The notes under the pieces are model-generated. The model saw only the letters and a list, made by a program, of their open reading frames with translations, had not been told where the DNA came from and did not search any database. From Candidatus Dietzia intestinipullorum (GTDB lineage Bacteria > Actinomycetota > Actinomycetes > Mycobacteriales > Mycobacteriaceae): a stretch of DNA of 64,000 nucleotides. The DNA is taken from positions 1-64,000 of the forward strand of contig DWWP01000013.1 in the NCBI GenBank assembly GCA_019119635.1. The letters run 5' to 3'. The translations under genes were made by a program, and so were the position numbers. Positions within the stretch are counted from its first letter, which is position 1. Every line of letters starts with the position of its first letter. This document shows positions 44,191-54,621 of the stretch, in pieces.

Positions 44191-46695
44191 TCAGCGGTCG
44201 ATCGGGCGGGCGCCCAGGTGCTCCTTGAGCAGCGCGAGCGCGATGTCCTCCCCGGTGCGGTGGTCGAGATTCTGCGGTCCGCTGCGTGCCTCGTCGACCA
44301 TCTCGTCCTCGCTCACCGGCGGCCCGGATGGATCTTCCGGTTCGGCGGGTTCCGGCTCGGGCTCCTCGGGCGGGGGCGGGGCGTCGTCGTATCCCCCGTG
44401 GCCGGCGCCGCCGGAGCGCCCCTCCGCGTGCCCGGGCGTCGTCTGCCCGCGGGCCCCGCCCTGGCCCTGGCCGGCGTCGGCTGCGCGGACGCGGCGCTCC
44501 CAGCCCTGCGGCTCCGCCTGCTGCGGGGCCCCGGGGCCGGCAGGGGTGCCGGGTCCGGCGGCGCCGCGCCCGGGCGCCTGTGCTCCGCCGGCCGCTGGGC
44601 CGCTGCCCGACGAGCAGGTCAGTGCCCATTCCCCGCCCACGACCTCGCTGACGGACTCGGTGATGACCGTGGCGTTGTGCGGCTGGGCGAGGCGCTTGGC
44701 CAGCGGGGCCGAGTCGTGCACCAGGTGGATCGTCCGGCCCTCCACGCCGGCCACGGTGGCGCCGGCGAGCATGACCTCGACGGTGCGGGTGCGCTTGCGG
44801 ACCGCCTCGCGGATCGCGGGGAGCGCCCGGCGGATGTCCTCGGCCTCGAGCCCCGGCGAGGAAGACGACGACGGCGACGACGACGACGGCGCAGCCGCGG
44901 CATCCTGCCCGTCCGCGGGCGGCGATGCGGCGGTGGCCGTCTGGCCGGGGGTCTCGTGCCAGGGGTCGGCCTGTGGGGCATCGGCCGAGGACGTGGGGAC
45001 CGGCGGCACCGACGTGGGTTCGCTCGCCGGCGCGGACGTCGGAGGCGCTGATTCTGGGGCCGGCCCCGGATCTTGAGCAGCGGACGGTGAGGGTTCGGGC
45101 GCGGAGGGTGCCGTCGGGGCGTCAGGCGCGGCGGCCGCGTCGGGTGCCGAGGCTGCCGGAGCCGCCGGCGCCGGCGCTGGCGAGGTCTCCGGGGCTGCCG
45201 GGGCCGGAGACGCTGCCGGGGTGTGCGGCGCTGCCGTGGTAGGAGCTTCCGCAGGACCGGAGGGAGCGGCGCCGGCGGACGACGCGGGAGCCGCGGGCCC
45301 AGCCGGCATCGAGGGCTCGGCGGGAGCGGAAGTATCAGCGGGCGCCGAGGGCTCAGCGGGCGCCGCCGGCTCGGCCTGTGCCGCCTGCTGCTGGGACCGC
45401 CGGACGAACTTCGGCCTGCCCTCCGGCTCGGACTGCGGCGGCGCGCCCGCCGGTGGCGCCTGACCGGTCTGTTGCGGCGCGGCGGCTCCCCCGGCGGGGC
45501 CCGGCCCCTGCCCACCCGGGCCGGGGGCTGCGGCCGCGGGACGCGCGGTGCCGGACTCCAGCGACTCGACGCGCTGCAGCAGCGCCTCCATCGAGTTGTC
45601 GGCCGAGGGCAGGAGCAGCTTGGCGCACAGGATCTCCAGCAGCAGCCGCGGCGAGGTGGCCCCGCGCATCGACGCCATCCCCTCGTGCACCATGTCCGCG
45701 CAGCGCGCGAGCGTGCCCGGCCCGATCTTCTCGGCCTGTCGGTGCATGGTCTCGGCCTGCTCGACCGGGGCCTCCACCAGGCCGCGCTCGATGGCCTGCG
45801 GCACGGACTGCACCATGATCAGGTCCCGCAGCCGCTGCAGCAGGTCGGTCGCGAAGCGTCGCGGGTCCAGGCCCGATTCCACCACCTTGTCGACGGTCCG
45901 GAACAGGGTGGCCCCGTCCGAGGCGGCGAGGGCGTCCACCGTGTCGTCGATCAGGGTGACCTCGGTGGCGCCGAGCAGCGCCACCGCACGCGGGTAGGTG
46001 ATGCCCTCCTCGCCGGCGCCGGCCATGAGCTGGTCGAGCACGCTGAGGGTGTCCCGCGGCGATCCGGCGCCGGACCGGATGACCAGCGGCAGCACGGTCG
46101 GTTCGACGACCACGCCCTCCTGCTGGCAGACCCGCTCGAGAAGCCCCCGCATGGCCGTGGGGGTGAGCAGGCGGAAAGGGTAGTGGTGCGTCCGCGAGCG
46201 GATGGTGGGCAGCACCTTGTCCGGCTCGGTGGTCGCGAAGATGAAGATGAGGTGCTCCGGCGGCTCCTCCACGATCTTGAGCAGCGCGTTGAAGCCCGCG
46301 TTGGTGACCATGTGGGCCTCGTCGATGATGAGCACCCGGTAGCGCGCCGAGGCCGGCGCGAAGAACGCGCGCTCCCGCAGATCGCGCGTGTCGTCCACGC
46401 CGCCGTGGCTGGCCGCGTCCAGCTCGGTGACGTCCAGGGTGCCCGGGCCGCCCGGGGCCAGCGCCTCGCACGAGTCGCACCGCCCGCACGGGTCCGCCGT
46501 GGGCCCCTGCACGCAGTTGAGCGACCGGGCGAGGATGCGTGCCGACGAGGTCTTGCCGCAGCCACGGGGACCGGAGAAGAGGTACGCGTGGTTGATGCGA
46601 CCGGAGGACAACGCGACCGAGAGCGGCTCGGTGACATGCTCCTGGCCCACGACCTCAGCGAAGGAGGCGGGGCGGTACTTCCGATAGAGGGCCAC
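44191..46695 (-). CDS. dnaX: DNA polymerase III subunit gamma/tau
   Basis: This 834-residue clamp-loader ATPase has Walker [15 protein letters not shown] near residue 43, the zinc Cys set in [16 protein letters not shown], Walker B LIIDEAHM near 125 and the arginine-finger region [12 protein letters not shown]+ domains I-III end near residue 370. A Pro/Ala/Ser/Glu-rich linker of about 250 residues follows, then a tau-like C-terminus ([21 protein letters not shown]). No slippery sequence for a gamma frameshift is apparent. The GTG start has TACCCT seven bases upstream and no ribosome site, suggesting a leaderless message. Confidence 0.95.
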   Translation of the reverse strand: MALYRKYRPASFAEVVGQEHVTEPLSVALSSGRINHAYLFSGPRGCGKTSSARILARSLNCVQGPTADPCGRCDSCEALAPGGPGTLDVTELDAASHGGVDDTRDLRERAFFAPASARYRVLIIDEAHMVTNAGFNALLKIVEEPPEHLIFIFATTEPDKVLPTIRSRTHHYPFRLLTPTAMRGLLERVCQQEGVVVEPTVLPLVIRSGAGSPRDTLSVLDQLMAGAGEEGITYPRAVALLGATEVTLIDDTVDALAASDGATLFRTVDKVVESGLDPRRFATDLLQRLRDLIMVQSVPQAIERGLVEAPVEQAETMHRQAEKIGPGTLARCADMVHEGMASMRGATSPRLLLEILCAKLLLPSADNSMEALLQRVESLESGTARPAAAAPGPGGQGPGPAGGAAAPQQTGQAPPAGAPPQSEPEGRPKFVRRSQQQAAQAEPAAPAEPSAPADTSAPAEPSMPAGPAAPASSAGAAPSGPAEAPTTAAPHTPAASPAPAAPETSPAPAPAAPAASAPDAAAAPDAPTAPSAPEPSPSAAQDPGPAPESAPPTSAPASEPTSVPPVPTSSADAPQADPWHETPGQTATAASPPADGQDAAAAPSSSSPSSSSSPGLEAEDIRRALPAIREAVRKRTRTVEVMLAGATVAGVEGRTIHLVHDSAPLAKRLAQPHNATVITESVSEVVGGEWALTCSSGSGPAAGGAQAPGRGAAGPGTPAGPGAPQQAEPQGWERRVRAADAGQGQGGARGQTTPGHAEGRSGGAGHGGYDDAPPPPEEPEPEPAEPEDPSGPPVSEDEMVDEARSGPQNLDHRTGEDIALALLKEHLGARPIDR

Positions 46696-46702
46696 GGCTC
46701 AA

Positions 46703-46708
46703 AGGGTA
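46703..46708 (-). promoter_or_regulatory. -10 box of leaderless dnaX transcript
   Basis: On the minus strand TACCCT is followed by TTGAGCC and the GTG start codon (46695). Confidence 0.45.
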
Positions 46709-47198
46709 CCGACGAGGTACGACGACGAGGAGTTCACCTGCCCGGGCCGAAATGGCCGAAGGGGCCGCATCAGATGCGGCCCCTCCAGACGTCCCTCGCG
46801 CTGCAGTACAGGCCCCCTCAGACCCCTGCAGCGTCAGCTCCGAACCGGATCGTGTCGGCGCCGGCCCCTCGCAGCCCCTCAGCTGCACTCCGGCTCCGGA
46901 TCCCTCATGGTTCGGACCGGCTCAGATACAACCAGACCGATCGGTTGCGGACAAGCCTCTCCCACGAACTGACTTCTGCTCAACAAGCGCGCGACCGACT
47001 TCCTCGCACGTCAGAGCACCCACACGGCGTGGTGAGGATGCCCTTACCGCTCTGACAAAGTGGTGGAACTCACGAGACCGGCGCGGTCTGCGCAGGTCGG
47101 CCGAGATCGCCGGAGGGCGTCCGCGCCCGGCCTCGTCGTCGTCGTTTCCTCACCCCGCCCCGCCGGCGACGCCGCGCGGACCCGGGACGAGTGTTACA
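46709..47198. other. 490-bp spacer between aspT and dnaX
   Basis: No supported gene. It holds the hairpin at 46760-46784, partly repeated GC segments around 46805-46900 (two versions of CCCCTGCAGC...CCGGATC), and a palindrome ACCGATCGGT near 46926. The composition is slightly less GC-rich than the flanking genes. Confidence 0.4.
46760..46784. terminator. perfect hairpin, probable terminator
   Basis: AGGGGCCGCAT and ATGCGGCCCCT form an 11-bp stem with a 3-base loop CAG. It lies between the aspT stop and the dnaX start, both minus strand, about 65 bases before dnaX. It may end the aspT transcript or act in the dnaX region. Confidence 0.55.
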
Positions 47199-48470
47199 TC
47201 ACCTACGTGCGGCGCGGCACGCGGCCAGCAGCGCGCACAGGCCCACGACGTCCATCGCCGCCTCGATCTCCGCCAGCGGCGGCAGCGTGGGGGCCAGACG
47301 GATATGACGGTCGCCCGGATCCTCGCCGTACGGGTACGCCGACCCTGCGGGGGTGAGCGCCACGCCCACGTCCCCGGCCAACCGGACGGTCTCCGTGGCA
47401 GTGCCGTCGGGGACCTCGAGGTCGATGAAGTACCCGCCGTCGGGCCGGGTCCAGGTGGCCACGTCGTACTCGCCGAGTCGGCGGCTGAGTGCTGCCGCGG
47501 CGGCCTCGAACTTGGGCGCGATGACCTTCCGGTGCTCCTGCATCAGGTCCCGCACCCCGGCGGCGTCGCCGAAGAACCGGGCGTGCGCGAGCTGGTTGAC
47601 CTTGTTGGGCCCGATGCTCCGGACGCTCATGTGCCCGAGGTACCAGTCCAGGTTCTCGCGCGAGGCCGAGAGGAAGGAGACCCCGGCCCCCGCGAACGTG
47701 ATCTTGGACGTCGAGCACACCTGCAGGAAGCGGTTCGGATGCCCGGCCTCCTCGGCGATCGAGTCCACGTCTGGCACCTTGGGGAAGTCCTCGGTGAGCG
47801 TGTGCACCACGTAGGCGTTGTCCCAGATGATCCGGAAGTCCGGGGCGGCCGTGGCCATCCGCGCGAGGCGGGAGACCGTGTGGTCGGTGTAGACCGCGCC
47901 GGTCGGGTTGGAGAAGATCGGCACCGCCCACATGCCCCGGATCGACGGGTCCTCGGCGACCAGCCGCTCGACCTCGTCCATGTCCGGCCCGTCCTCACCC
48001 AGCGGCACCGGCACCATCTCGATGCCCATCGCCTGCGTGACCGCGAAGTGGCGGTCATATCCGGGCACCGGGCACAGCCAGCGCAGCTGCGGCTCGTCCT
48101 TCCAGGGGCGCCCCGAGTCGGGCGTGCCGAAGAGCATGGCAAAGGTGAGCAGGTCGTACATGATCGACAGGCTCGCGTTGTCCTGCGCCACCAGTCGGTC
48201 CGCGTCCACGCCCAGCAGCTCCGCGAAGATCGACCGGAGCTCCGGCAGGCCCGCGCCGCCGCCGTAGTTGCGCACGTCGGTGCCGCCGGCGAGGTGGTCG
48301 CCCTCGCCCGGCAGGGACAGCAGCCGCTCCGAGAGGTCCAGCTGTTCGGGTGCGGGCTTGCCGCGGGTGAGATCCAGGGAGAGCCCCCGGCTCGCGAGGG
48401 TCTCGTACTCGGAGGCCAGTGCAGACTCGAGTCGGTCGAGGTCGTCGGCGGCGAGATCGGACAGCGCCAT
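47199..48470 (-). CDS. aspT: aspartate aminotransferase (corynebacterial AspT type)
   Basis: This 423-residue PLP enzyme interconverts aspartate and oxaloacetate with glutamate. It belongs to the divergent family found next to dnaX in corynebacteria. SLDLTRGKPAPEQLDLSERLL opens it. PLP contacts are NYGGGAGLPELR, VPGYDRHFAVT, IFSNPTGAVYT, WDNAYVVHTL and the Lys in CSTSKITFAGAG. The ATG at 48470 has GGAGG upstream. Aspartate made here feeds lysC and asd. Confidence 0.93.
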   Translation of the reverse strand: MALSDLAADDLDRLESALASEYETLASRGLSLDLTRGKPAPEQLDLSERLLSLPGEGDHLAGGTDVRNYGGGAGLPELRSIFAELLGVDADRLVAQDNASLSIMYDLLTFAMLFGTPDSGRPWKDEPQLRWLCPVPGYDRHFAVTQAMGIEMVPVPLGEDGPDMDEVERLVAEDPSIRGMWAVPIFSNPTGAVYTDHTVSRLARMATAAPDFRIIWDNAYVVHTLTEDFPKVPDVDSIAEEAGHPNRFLQVCSTSKITFAGAGVSFLSASRENLDWYLGHMSVRSIGPNKVNQLAHARFFGDAAGVRDLMQEHRKVIAPKFEAAAAALSRRLGEYDVATWTRPDGGYFIDLEVPDGTATETVRLAGDVGVALTPAGSAYPYGEDPGDRHIRLAPTLPPLAEIEAAMDVVGLCALLAACRAARR

Positions 48471-48519
48471 GGTGGCCTCCGGAAGGTCGACGGCAAGAGC
48501 GGGCGCCCTGGACGTTAAG

Positions 48520-48605
48520 GGACCCCGCGCACCCGCCAGAGCCCGCTGACCCTTGCTGCCTTCCGGCCCTGGGGGAGTTCACAGGATGGACGCCGCGCGG
48601 GGTCC
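48520..48605 (-). ncRNA. ffs: signal recognition particle RNA (4.5S-like)
   Basis: Reading the minus strand, GGACCCCGCGC at the 5' end pairs with GCGCGGGGTCC at the 3' end, and the apex contains CAGGGCCGGAAGGCAGCA and AGGGTCAGCG, the conserved Ffh-binding loop of small bacterial SRP RNAs. Length is about 86 bases. TAGACT at 48613-48618 is a -10 box seven bases before the predicted 5' end. It lies between aspT and tRNA-Ser. Confidence 0.93.
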
Positions 48606-48612
48606 GCCGACG

Positions 48613-48618
48613 AGTCTA
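48613..48618 (-). promoter_or_regulatory. -10 box of ffs
   Basis: TAGACT on the minus strand, seven bases upstream of the inferred SRP RNA start. Confidence 0.5.
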
Positions 48619-48654
48619 CCGTTGCGCGCCCGGCACCCGCACCCCGCCCGTGGT

Positions 48655-48684
48655 TTGCCACTGATTGACCACGCTGGGTACTCT
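48655..48684 (+). promoter_or_regulatory. tRNA-Ser promoter
   Basis: TTGCCA, an 18-base spacer, then TACTCT; initiation would fall just before the mature tRNA 5' end. Confidence 0.45.
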
Positions 48685-48691
48685 CTCCTAC

Positions 48692-48776
48692 GGAGGATTC
48701 GCCTAGTGGCCTATGGCGCTCGCCTGGAACGCGGGTTGGGTTAACGCCCTCAGGGGTTCAAATCCCCTATCCTCCG
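48692..48776 (+). tRNA. serT: tRNA-Ser (anticodon GGA)
   Basis: Acceptor arms GGAGGAT and ATCCTCC pair, with discriminator G and no encoded CCA. The anticodon stem CTCGC/GCGGG holds the loop CTGGAAC, giving anticodon GGA, which reads UCC/UCU. A long variable arm and the T loop GGTTCAAATCC are present, as in class II tRNAs. Confidence 0.95.
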
Positions 48777-48858
48777 CCGCCGACGCGGCCCGGAGCTCTC
48801 GAGCCCGGGCCGCGTCGCTCATTTACGCGGCTCCGCCGGGGCGCCCCCGCCCGATGGG

Positions 48859-48864
48859 TACCCT
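48859..48864 (+). promoter_or_regulatory. -10 box of leaderless receiver-like gene
   Basis: TACCCT followed by seven bases and GTG at 48872. Confidence 0.4.
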
Positions 48865-48871
48865 CGCGACT

Positions 48872-49294
48872 GTGACGCAGCGCACCCACCACACCGAGAC
48901 CGCCGGCCCGACCGTCGCACTCCACGTGCTGGTCTACAGCAGCGACGCCGCCACCCGCGCCCGCGTCATCTCCGCGCTCGGCACCCGGCCGCACCCGGAC
49001 CTCCCGCAGCTGCACTACACGGAGGTGGCGACGGCGGCGGTGGTCCTCGAGCACATGGACGCCGGCGGAGTGGACCTGGCGATCCTCGACGGCGAGGCGG
49101 CACCCACCGGCGGACTCGGCCTGGCCAAGCAGCTACGAGACGAGCTGGACGCCTGCCCGCCCCTGCTCGCGCTCACCGGCAGGCCCGACGACAGGTGGCT
49201 GGCCGACTGGTCGCGAGCCGATGCGGCGGTGCCCCATCCTCTCGACCCGTTCCGCCTCCGCGAGGCGGTCACCGTACTCCTCGCACGCGACTGA
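48872..49294 (+). CDS. receiver-like (response-regulator fold) protein upstream of nuo
   Basis: The protein has 140 residues from the GTG at 48872 (an ATG at 48854 would add six). The fold core is LHVLVYSSDAATRARVISALG, VDLAILDGEAAPTGGLGLAKQLRDE and PPLLALTGRPDDRW, matching a CheY-like receiver with an Asp at the usual phosphorylation place (LDGEAAP region). There is no output domain. A similar single-domain protein lies upstream of nuo in mycobacteria (Rv3143). It may control or sense respiratory genes. Confidence 0.82.
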   Translation: MTQRTHHTETAGPTVALHVLVYSSDAATRARVISALGTRPHPDLPQLHYTEVATAAVVLEHMDAGGVDLAILDGEAAPTGGLGLAKQLRDELDACPPLLALTGRPDDRWLADWSRADAAVPHPLDPFRLREAVTVLLARD

Positions 49295-49341
49295 CGTGGC
49301 CAGACGCCGACTCCGGCAAGTCCCGACACATGTCGTCTCCA

Positions 49342-49357
49342 TGTGAGTAGAGTCACA
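49342..49357. promoter_or_regulatory. perfect CRP/GlxR operator upstream of nuoA
   Basis: TGTGA-GTAGAG-TCACA matches all ten defined positions of the CRP/GlxR consensus and is flanked by A and G. It ends 140 bases before the nuoA start, in the 203-bp spacer after the receiver-like gene. A half site TGTGA recurs at about 49371. Confidence 0.7.
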
Positions 49358-49497
49358 GTCGTGGGGCAGATGTGATCTGGCCCACGCCGGATCCGCCCCG
49401 GGCGTGACCCACATTCCACGGCCGGCGGATCCCGAGCGGTTGCAGGAGAAGTGTGCCCACAGGCGCCTTCCCACGGGAGCGCGAGGAGTGACGTGCC

Positions 49498-49857
49498 ATG
49501 AACGAGTACATACCGATTCTCGTCCTCGGCGCCATCGCCGTCGCCTTCGCCGTCTTCTCCTCGTTCGTCTCCTCGCTGGCCGGCCCAGGCAGGTTCAACC
49601 GGTCCAAGCTCGCGTCGTACGAGTGCGGCATCGACCCCACCCCGCAGCCGGTCGGCGGCGGGCGGTTCCCGGTGAAGTTCTATCTCACGGCGATGCTCTT
49701 CATCATCTTCGGCATCGAGATCCTCTTCCTGTACCCGTGGGCGGTCCACTTCGACGAACTCGGCCTGTTCGGGTTCGCCGCGATGGTCCTGTTCATCGTC
49801 AACGTCTCCGTCGCCTACGCCTACGAGTGGCGCCGCGGCGGACTGAGCTGGGACTGA
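49498..49857 (+). CDS. nuoA: NADH-quinone oxidoreductase subunit A
   Basis: This 119-residue membrane subunit of complex I has three helices. The loop Cys segment [13 protein letters not shown] (family SYECG) is near residue 42, followed by [25 protein letters not shown]. It is the first gene of the 14-gene operon; the ATG at 49498 has GCGAGGAGTG upstream. Confidence 0.97.
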   Translation: MNEYIPILVLGAIAVAFAVFSSFVSSLAGPGRFNRSKLASYECGIDPTPQPVGGGRFPVKFYLTAMLFIIFGIEILFLYPWAVHFDELGLFGFAAMVLFIVNVSVAYAYEWRRGGLSWD

Positions 49858-49874
49858 CCGGAGGAGGCACCGCC

Positions 49875-50425
<551 letters not shown>

Positions 50426-50429
<4 letters not shown>

Positions 50430-51166
50430 CGGACCGCACCCCCGAGAACCCGGACGACCGCTCCCCACAGAGCCCCGACCACGCAGACCGCACCGGGTCG
50501 GGCCCCGAGGTCGTCGGCGTCCGCCGCGGGATGTTCGGCGTCCACGGCTCGGGGGACACCTCCGGCTACGGCGGCCTCGTCCGCCCCGTCGAGATGCCGG
50601 GCGGGTCACCGCCGCCACCCGGGAGCGACGACGACGAGGTGATCGCCGCGCTCACCGCCGCCCTGGCCGGGCGGGACGGTCCGGACTTCGACGAGGCGAT
50701 CGAGCAGACCGTGGTGCACGCGGGCCGGCTCACGCTGCACGTGCGCCGGGAGCACCTGCCGGCGGTGGCGCTGGCGTTGCGGGACGACGAGGCGCTCCGG
50801 TACGAGATGTCGCTCGGGGCGAGCGGCGTGCACTACCCCGACTCCCCGGGCCGCGAGCTGCACGTGGTGTATCCGCTGCAGTCCATCACGCACAACCGAC
50901 GCCTGCTGCTGGAGACGTCGACGCCCGACTCGGACCGCCACGTCCCGTCCCTGACCCGGGTGTACCCGACCACGGACTGGCACGAGCGGGAGACCTACGA
51001 CTTCTTCGGCGTACTCTTCGACGGCCACCCCTCGCTCACCCGGATCGAGATGCCGGACGACTGGGAGGGACACCCGCAGCGCAAGGACTACCCGCTCGGC
51101 GGCATCCCGGTCCAGTACAAGGGCGCGACGGTCCCGCCGCCCGACCAGCGGAGGGCGTACTCCTGA
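50426..51166 (+). CDS. nuoC: NADH-quinone oxidoreductase subunit C
   Basis: The protein has 246 residues. About 75 N-terminal residues are disordered (Asp/Pro/Gly-rich), as in actinobacterial NuoC, then the 30-kDa domain with [33 protein letters not shown], the family signature. It starts inside the nuoB stop (ATGA) and shares its final A with the nuoD ATG. It sits at the junction with NuoD in the hydrophilic arm. Confidence 0.95.
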
Positions 51167-52467
51167 TGACCGCCCGCGCCGACGACACCGTCCTCACCGC
51201 CACCGGGCGGGACTGGGACGCGATCAGTGACGCCGTCCGCAACGCGGACGACGACCGGATCGTCGTGAACATGGGTCCGCAACACCCGTCGACCCACGGG
51301 GTGCTGCGCCTCGTGCTCGAGATCGAGGGCGAGACCGTCACCGAGGCCCGCTGCGGCATCGGCTACCTCCACACCGGGATCGAGAAGAACCTCGAGCACC
51401 GCTACTGGACCCAGGGCGTCACCTTTGTCACGCGCATGGACTACCTCGCGCCGATGTACAACGAGGTCGCCTACTGCCTCGGGGTGGAGCAGCTGCTGGG
51501 GATCACCGAGCAGGTGCCGGAGCGGGCGTCGGTCATCCGCGTGATGCTCATGGAGCTCAACCGGATCTCCTCGCACATGGTGGCGCTCGGCACGGCGGCG
51601 CTGGAGCTCGGCAGCACCACGGGCATGATCTTCGGGTTCCGCGAGCGCGAGCAGGTGCTGGACGTGTTCGAGTCCGTCACCGGGCTGCGCATGAACCACG
51701 CCTACATCCGGCCGGGCGGGGTGGTGCAGGACCTGCCGGACGAGGCTGTCGGCAAGGTCCGGGACCTGCTCGGGCTCATGCCGGGCCGCATCCGCGAGAT
51801 GGAACTGCTGTTGCGCGAGAACCCCATCTGGCGGGGGCGTCTGGAGGGCGTCGGCAACCTGGGCCTCACCGGCTGCATGGCGCTCGGCGTCACCGGCCCG
51901 GTGCTGCGGGCCACCGGGCTCCCCCACGACGTGCGTCGGTCGGACCCGTACTGCGGCTACGAGGGCTACGAGTTCGAGGTGTGCACCCGCACGGGCGCGG
52001 ACTGCTACGACCGCTTCCTCATCCGCGTGGACGAGATGAAGGAGTCGCTCAAGATCGTCGAGCAGTGCCTGGACAAACTCGAGCCGGGCCCGGTGATGGT
52101 CGACGACCCCAAGATCGCCTGGCCGGCCCAGCTCAAGGTGGGCCCCGACGGGCTCGGCAACTCCACCGAGCACATCCGCCAGATCATGGACAGCTCCATG
52201 GAGGACCTGATCCACCACTTCAAGCTGGTCACCGAGGGCTTCGCCGTCCCGCCGGGGCAGGTCTACGTGCCGGTCGAGTCCCCGCGCGGGGAGCTCGGCG
52301 TGCACATGGTCTCCGACGGCGGCACCAGGCCGTACCGGGTCCACTACCGGGACCCGTCCTTCACCAACCTGCAGGCGGTGGCCGCGATGTGCGAGGGCGG
52401 CATGGTCGCCGACGTGATCGCCTCCCTCGCCAGCATCGACCCCGTGATGGGAGGTGTGGACCGATGA
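51166..52467 (+). CDS. nuoD: NADH-quinone oxidoreductase subunit D
   Basis: This 433-residue 49-kDa subunit forms much of the quinone pocket with NuoB. Signatures are [22 protein letters not shown] (the quinone-headgroup His), [20 protein letters not shown] and the C-terminal [21 protein letters not shown] with DPVMGGVDR at the end. It begins at the last base of nuoC and overlaps nuoE by four bases. Confidence 0.97.
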   Translation: MTARADDTVLTATGRDWDAISDAVRNADDDRIVVNMGPQHPSTHGVLRLVLEIEGETVTEARCGIGYLHTGIEKNLEHRYWTQGVTFVTRMDYLAPMYNEVAYCLGVEQLLGITEQVPERASVIRVMLMELNRISSHMVALGTAALELGSTTGMIFGFREREQVLDVFESVTGLRMNHAYIRPGGVVQDLPDEAVGKVRDLLGLMPGRIREMELLLRENPIWRGRLEGVGNLGLTGCMALGVTGPVLRATGLPHDVRRSDPYCGYEGYEFEVCTRTGADCYDRFLIRVDEMKESLKIVEQCLDKLEPGPVMVDDPKIAWPAQLKVGPDGLGNSTEHIRQIMDSSMEDLIHHFKLVTEGFAVPPGQVYVPVESPRGELGVHMVSDGGTRPYRVHYRDPSFTNLQAVAAMCEGGMVADVIASLASIDPVMGGVDR

Positions 52468-53240
52468 GCGGGTCCGAGCCGGTGTTCCTGGAGTTCGGGC
52501 AGCTGCCCGACGAGCCGGGCGCGATCGTGCGCCCCGGCGCCCGCGAGAGCTACCCGGACGACGTCCTCGAGCGGCTCCACGCGGACGCGGACCGGATCGT
52601 CGCCCGCTATCCCGAGTCCCGGTCCGCGCTGCTGCCCATGCTGCACCTGGTGCAGGCCGAGGACGGTCACATCACGCCCGCCGGCGTCGAGTTCTGCGCC
52701 GACGTACTGGGGCTGCGCCCGGCGGAGGTGATGGGGGTGGCCACGTTCTACTCCATGTACCGCCGCACGCCGACCGGCGACTACCTGGTGGGCGTGTGCA
52801 CCAACACCCTGTGCGCGGTGATGGGCGGCGACGAGATCTACGCGCGGCTCCTCGACCACCTGGGGCTCGACGGCCCGGGCACGACCGACGACGGCACGGT
52901 GACGGTCCAGAACATCGAGTGCAACGCGGCCTGCGACTACGCCCCCGTGCTGATGATCAACTGGGAGTTCTTCGACGACCAGACCCCGGAATCCGCGCTG
53001 CGGGCGGTCGACGACCTGCGGGCCGGCCGGGGCGCGACGCCCACGCGCGGGGCGCCGCTGTGCACGTTCCGTCAGACCTCCCGGATCCTCGCCGGCTTCC
53101 CCGACACCCGGCCGGGGGCCAACGACTCCCCCGTCGGCGGGGCCACGCTGGCCGGTCTGCGCACCGCCCGGGCGCAGGGGATGCGCGCACCCGAGCCGGA
53201 AGCCGGATCCCGGCCCGACCTCGGGGAAGGGCGGGACTGA
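52464..53240 (+). CDS. nuoE: NADH-quinone oxidoreductase subunit E
   Basis: The protein has 258 residues. The thioredoxin-like [2Fe-2S] domain has CTNTLC and, later, CNAACDYAP as the four Cys ligands (cluster N1a). The N-terminal helical part and a C-terminal tail of about 70 residues lengthen it beyond typical NuoE. It pairs with NuoF in the NADH-dehydrogenase module. Confidence 0.95.
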   Translation: MSGSEPVFLEFGQLPDEPGAIVRPGARESYPDDVLERLHADADRIVARYPESRSALLPMLHLVQAEDGHITPAGVEFCADVLGLRPAEVMGVATFYSMYRRTPTGDYLVGVCTNTLCAVMGGDEIYARLLDHLGLDGPGTTDDGTVTVQNIECNAACDYAPVLMINWEFFDDQTPESALRAVDDLRAGRGATPTRGAPLCTFRQTSRILAGFPDTRPGANDSPVGGATLAGLRTARAQGMRAPEPEAGSRPDLGEGRD

Positions 53241-53241
53241 C

Positions 53242-54621
53242 ATGACACTGACCCCCTACCTCAGCCGCTACTGGGACGATCCCGAGAGCTGGACGTTGGC
53301 GACCTACCTGGCCAATGACGGCTACCAGGGGCTGCAGGCCGCGCTGCAGCAGGAACCGGACCAGGTGATCTCGACGGTCCTCGACGCCGGGCTCCGCGGT
53401 CGCGGCGGCGCCGGCTTCCCCACCGGCCGCAAGTGGGGCTTCATCCCACAGCAGCCCACCGGGGCCCCCGTCGACCCGGACGAGCCGGACGCCCACGCCG
53501 AGCCCGCGGCCAAGCCCCACTACCTGGTGGTCAACGCCGACGAGTCCGAGCCGGGCACCTGCAAGGACATCCCGCTCATGCTGGCCACGCCGCATGTGCT
53601 GATCGAGGGCGTGGCCATCGCGGCGTACGCGATCCGGGCCTCGCACGCGTTCATCTACCTGCGCGGCGAGGTGGTGCCGGTGCTGCGGCGCCTGCAGCAG
53701 GCGGTGGCCGAGGCGTACGAGGCCGGGTATCTGGGACGCGACGTCCTGGGCAGCGGGTTCGATCTGGACCTGGTGGTGCACGCGGGGGCCGGCGCCTACA
53801 TCTGCGGTGAGGAGACGGCGCTGCTCGACTCGCTCGAGGGACGCCGCGGTCAGCCCCGGCTGCGCCCGCCGTTCCCCGCCGTCGCGGGCCTCTACGCCTG
53901 TCCCACGGTGGTCAACAACGTCGAATCCCTGGCGAGCGTGCCGTCGATCCTGCAGCACGGCCCCGACTGGTTCCGGTCGATGGGCTCGGAGAAATCCCCC
54001 GGCTACACGCTGTACTCACTGTCCGGTCACGTCACCCGGCCCGGGCAGTACGAGGCGCCCCTGGGAGTCACGCTCAGGGAGCTGCTCGACCTGGCCGGCG
54101 GCATCCGCGAGGGGCACACGCTCAAATTCTGGACCCCGGGAGGCTCGTCGACGCCGCTGCTCACCGACGCCCAGCTGGACATGCCGCTGGACTACGAGGG
54201 CTGCGCGGCCGAGGGCACCATGCTCGGCACCAAGGCGTTGCAGATCTTCGACGACACCACGTGCGTGGTCCGCGCGGTGCTGCGGTGGTCGGAGTTCTAC
54301 GCCCACGAGTCCTGCGGCAAGTGCACCCCGTGCCGCGAGGGCACCTACTGGCTGGAGCGGGTCATGCGCGGCCTGGAGGAGGGCACCGCCACGGAGGACG
54401 ACCTCGAGCTGCTGCTCGACATCTCGGACAACGTCGTGGGCAAGTCGTTCTGCGCGCTCGGCGACGCGGCGGCCGCACCGATCGTCTCGTCCATCCGTCT
54501 GTTCCGCGACGAGTACCTGGCCCACGTCCCGGACGGCTGCCCGTTCGACCACTGCCGGGCCACGGTGTTCGCAGGCGCCCGCTCCGGCGCCGCGTCGGAC
54601 AGCGAGGAGGTGGCACGATGA
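53242..54621 (+). CDS. nuoF: NADH-quinone oxidoreductase subunit F
   Basis: This 459-residue subunit binds NADH, FMN and cluster N3. The glycine-rich loop [18 protein letters not shown], the FMN region [14 protein letters not shown], the [11 protein letters not shown] loop and the four-Cys cluster [13 protein letters not shown] with a later Cys are intact. The ATG lies one base after the nuoE stop, and the stop overlaps nuoG. Confidence 0.97.
   Translation: MTLTPYLSRYWDDPESWTLATYLANDGYQGLQAALQQEPDQVISTVLDAGLRGRGGAGFPTGRKWGFIPQQPTGAPVDPDEPDAHAEPAAKPHYLVVNADESEPGTCKDIPLMLATPHVLIEGVAIAAYAIRASHAFIYLRGEVVPVLRRLQQAVAEAYEAGYLGRDVLGSGFDLDLVVHAGAGAYICGEETALLDSLEGRRGQPRLRPPFPAVAGLYACPTVVNNVESLASVPSILQHGPDWFRSMGSEKSPGYTLYSLSGHVTRPGQYEAPLGVTLRELLDLAGGIREGHTLKFWTPGGSSTPLLTDAQLDMPLDYEGCAAEGTMLGTKALQIFDDTTCVVRAVLRWSEFYAHESCGKCTPCREGTYWLERVMRGLEEGTATEDDLELLLDISDNVVGKSFCALGDAAAAPIVSSIRLFRDEYLAHVPDGCPFDHCRATVFAGARSGAASDSEEVAR

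Noticed and set aside
49348-49353. TAGAGT as a -10 box for nuo
   Set aside because: It lies inside the perfect CRP-type palindrome, and no -35 at proper spacing is convincing.
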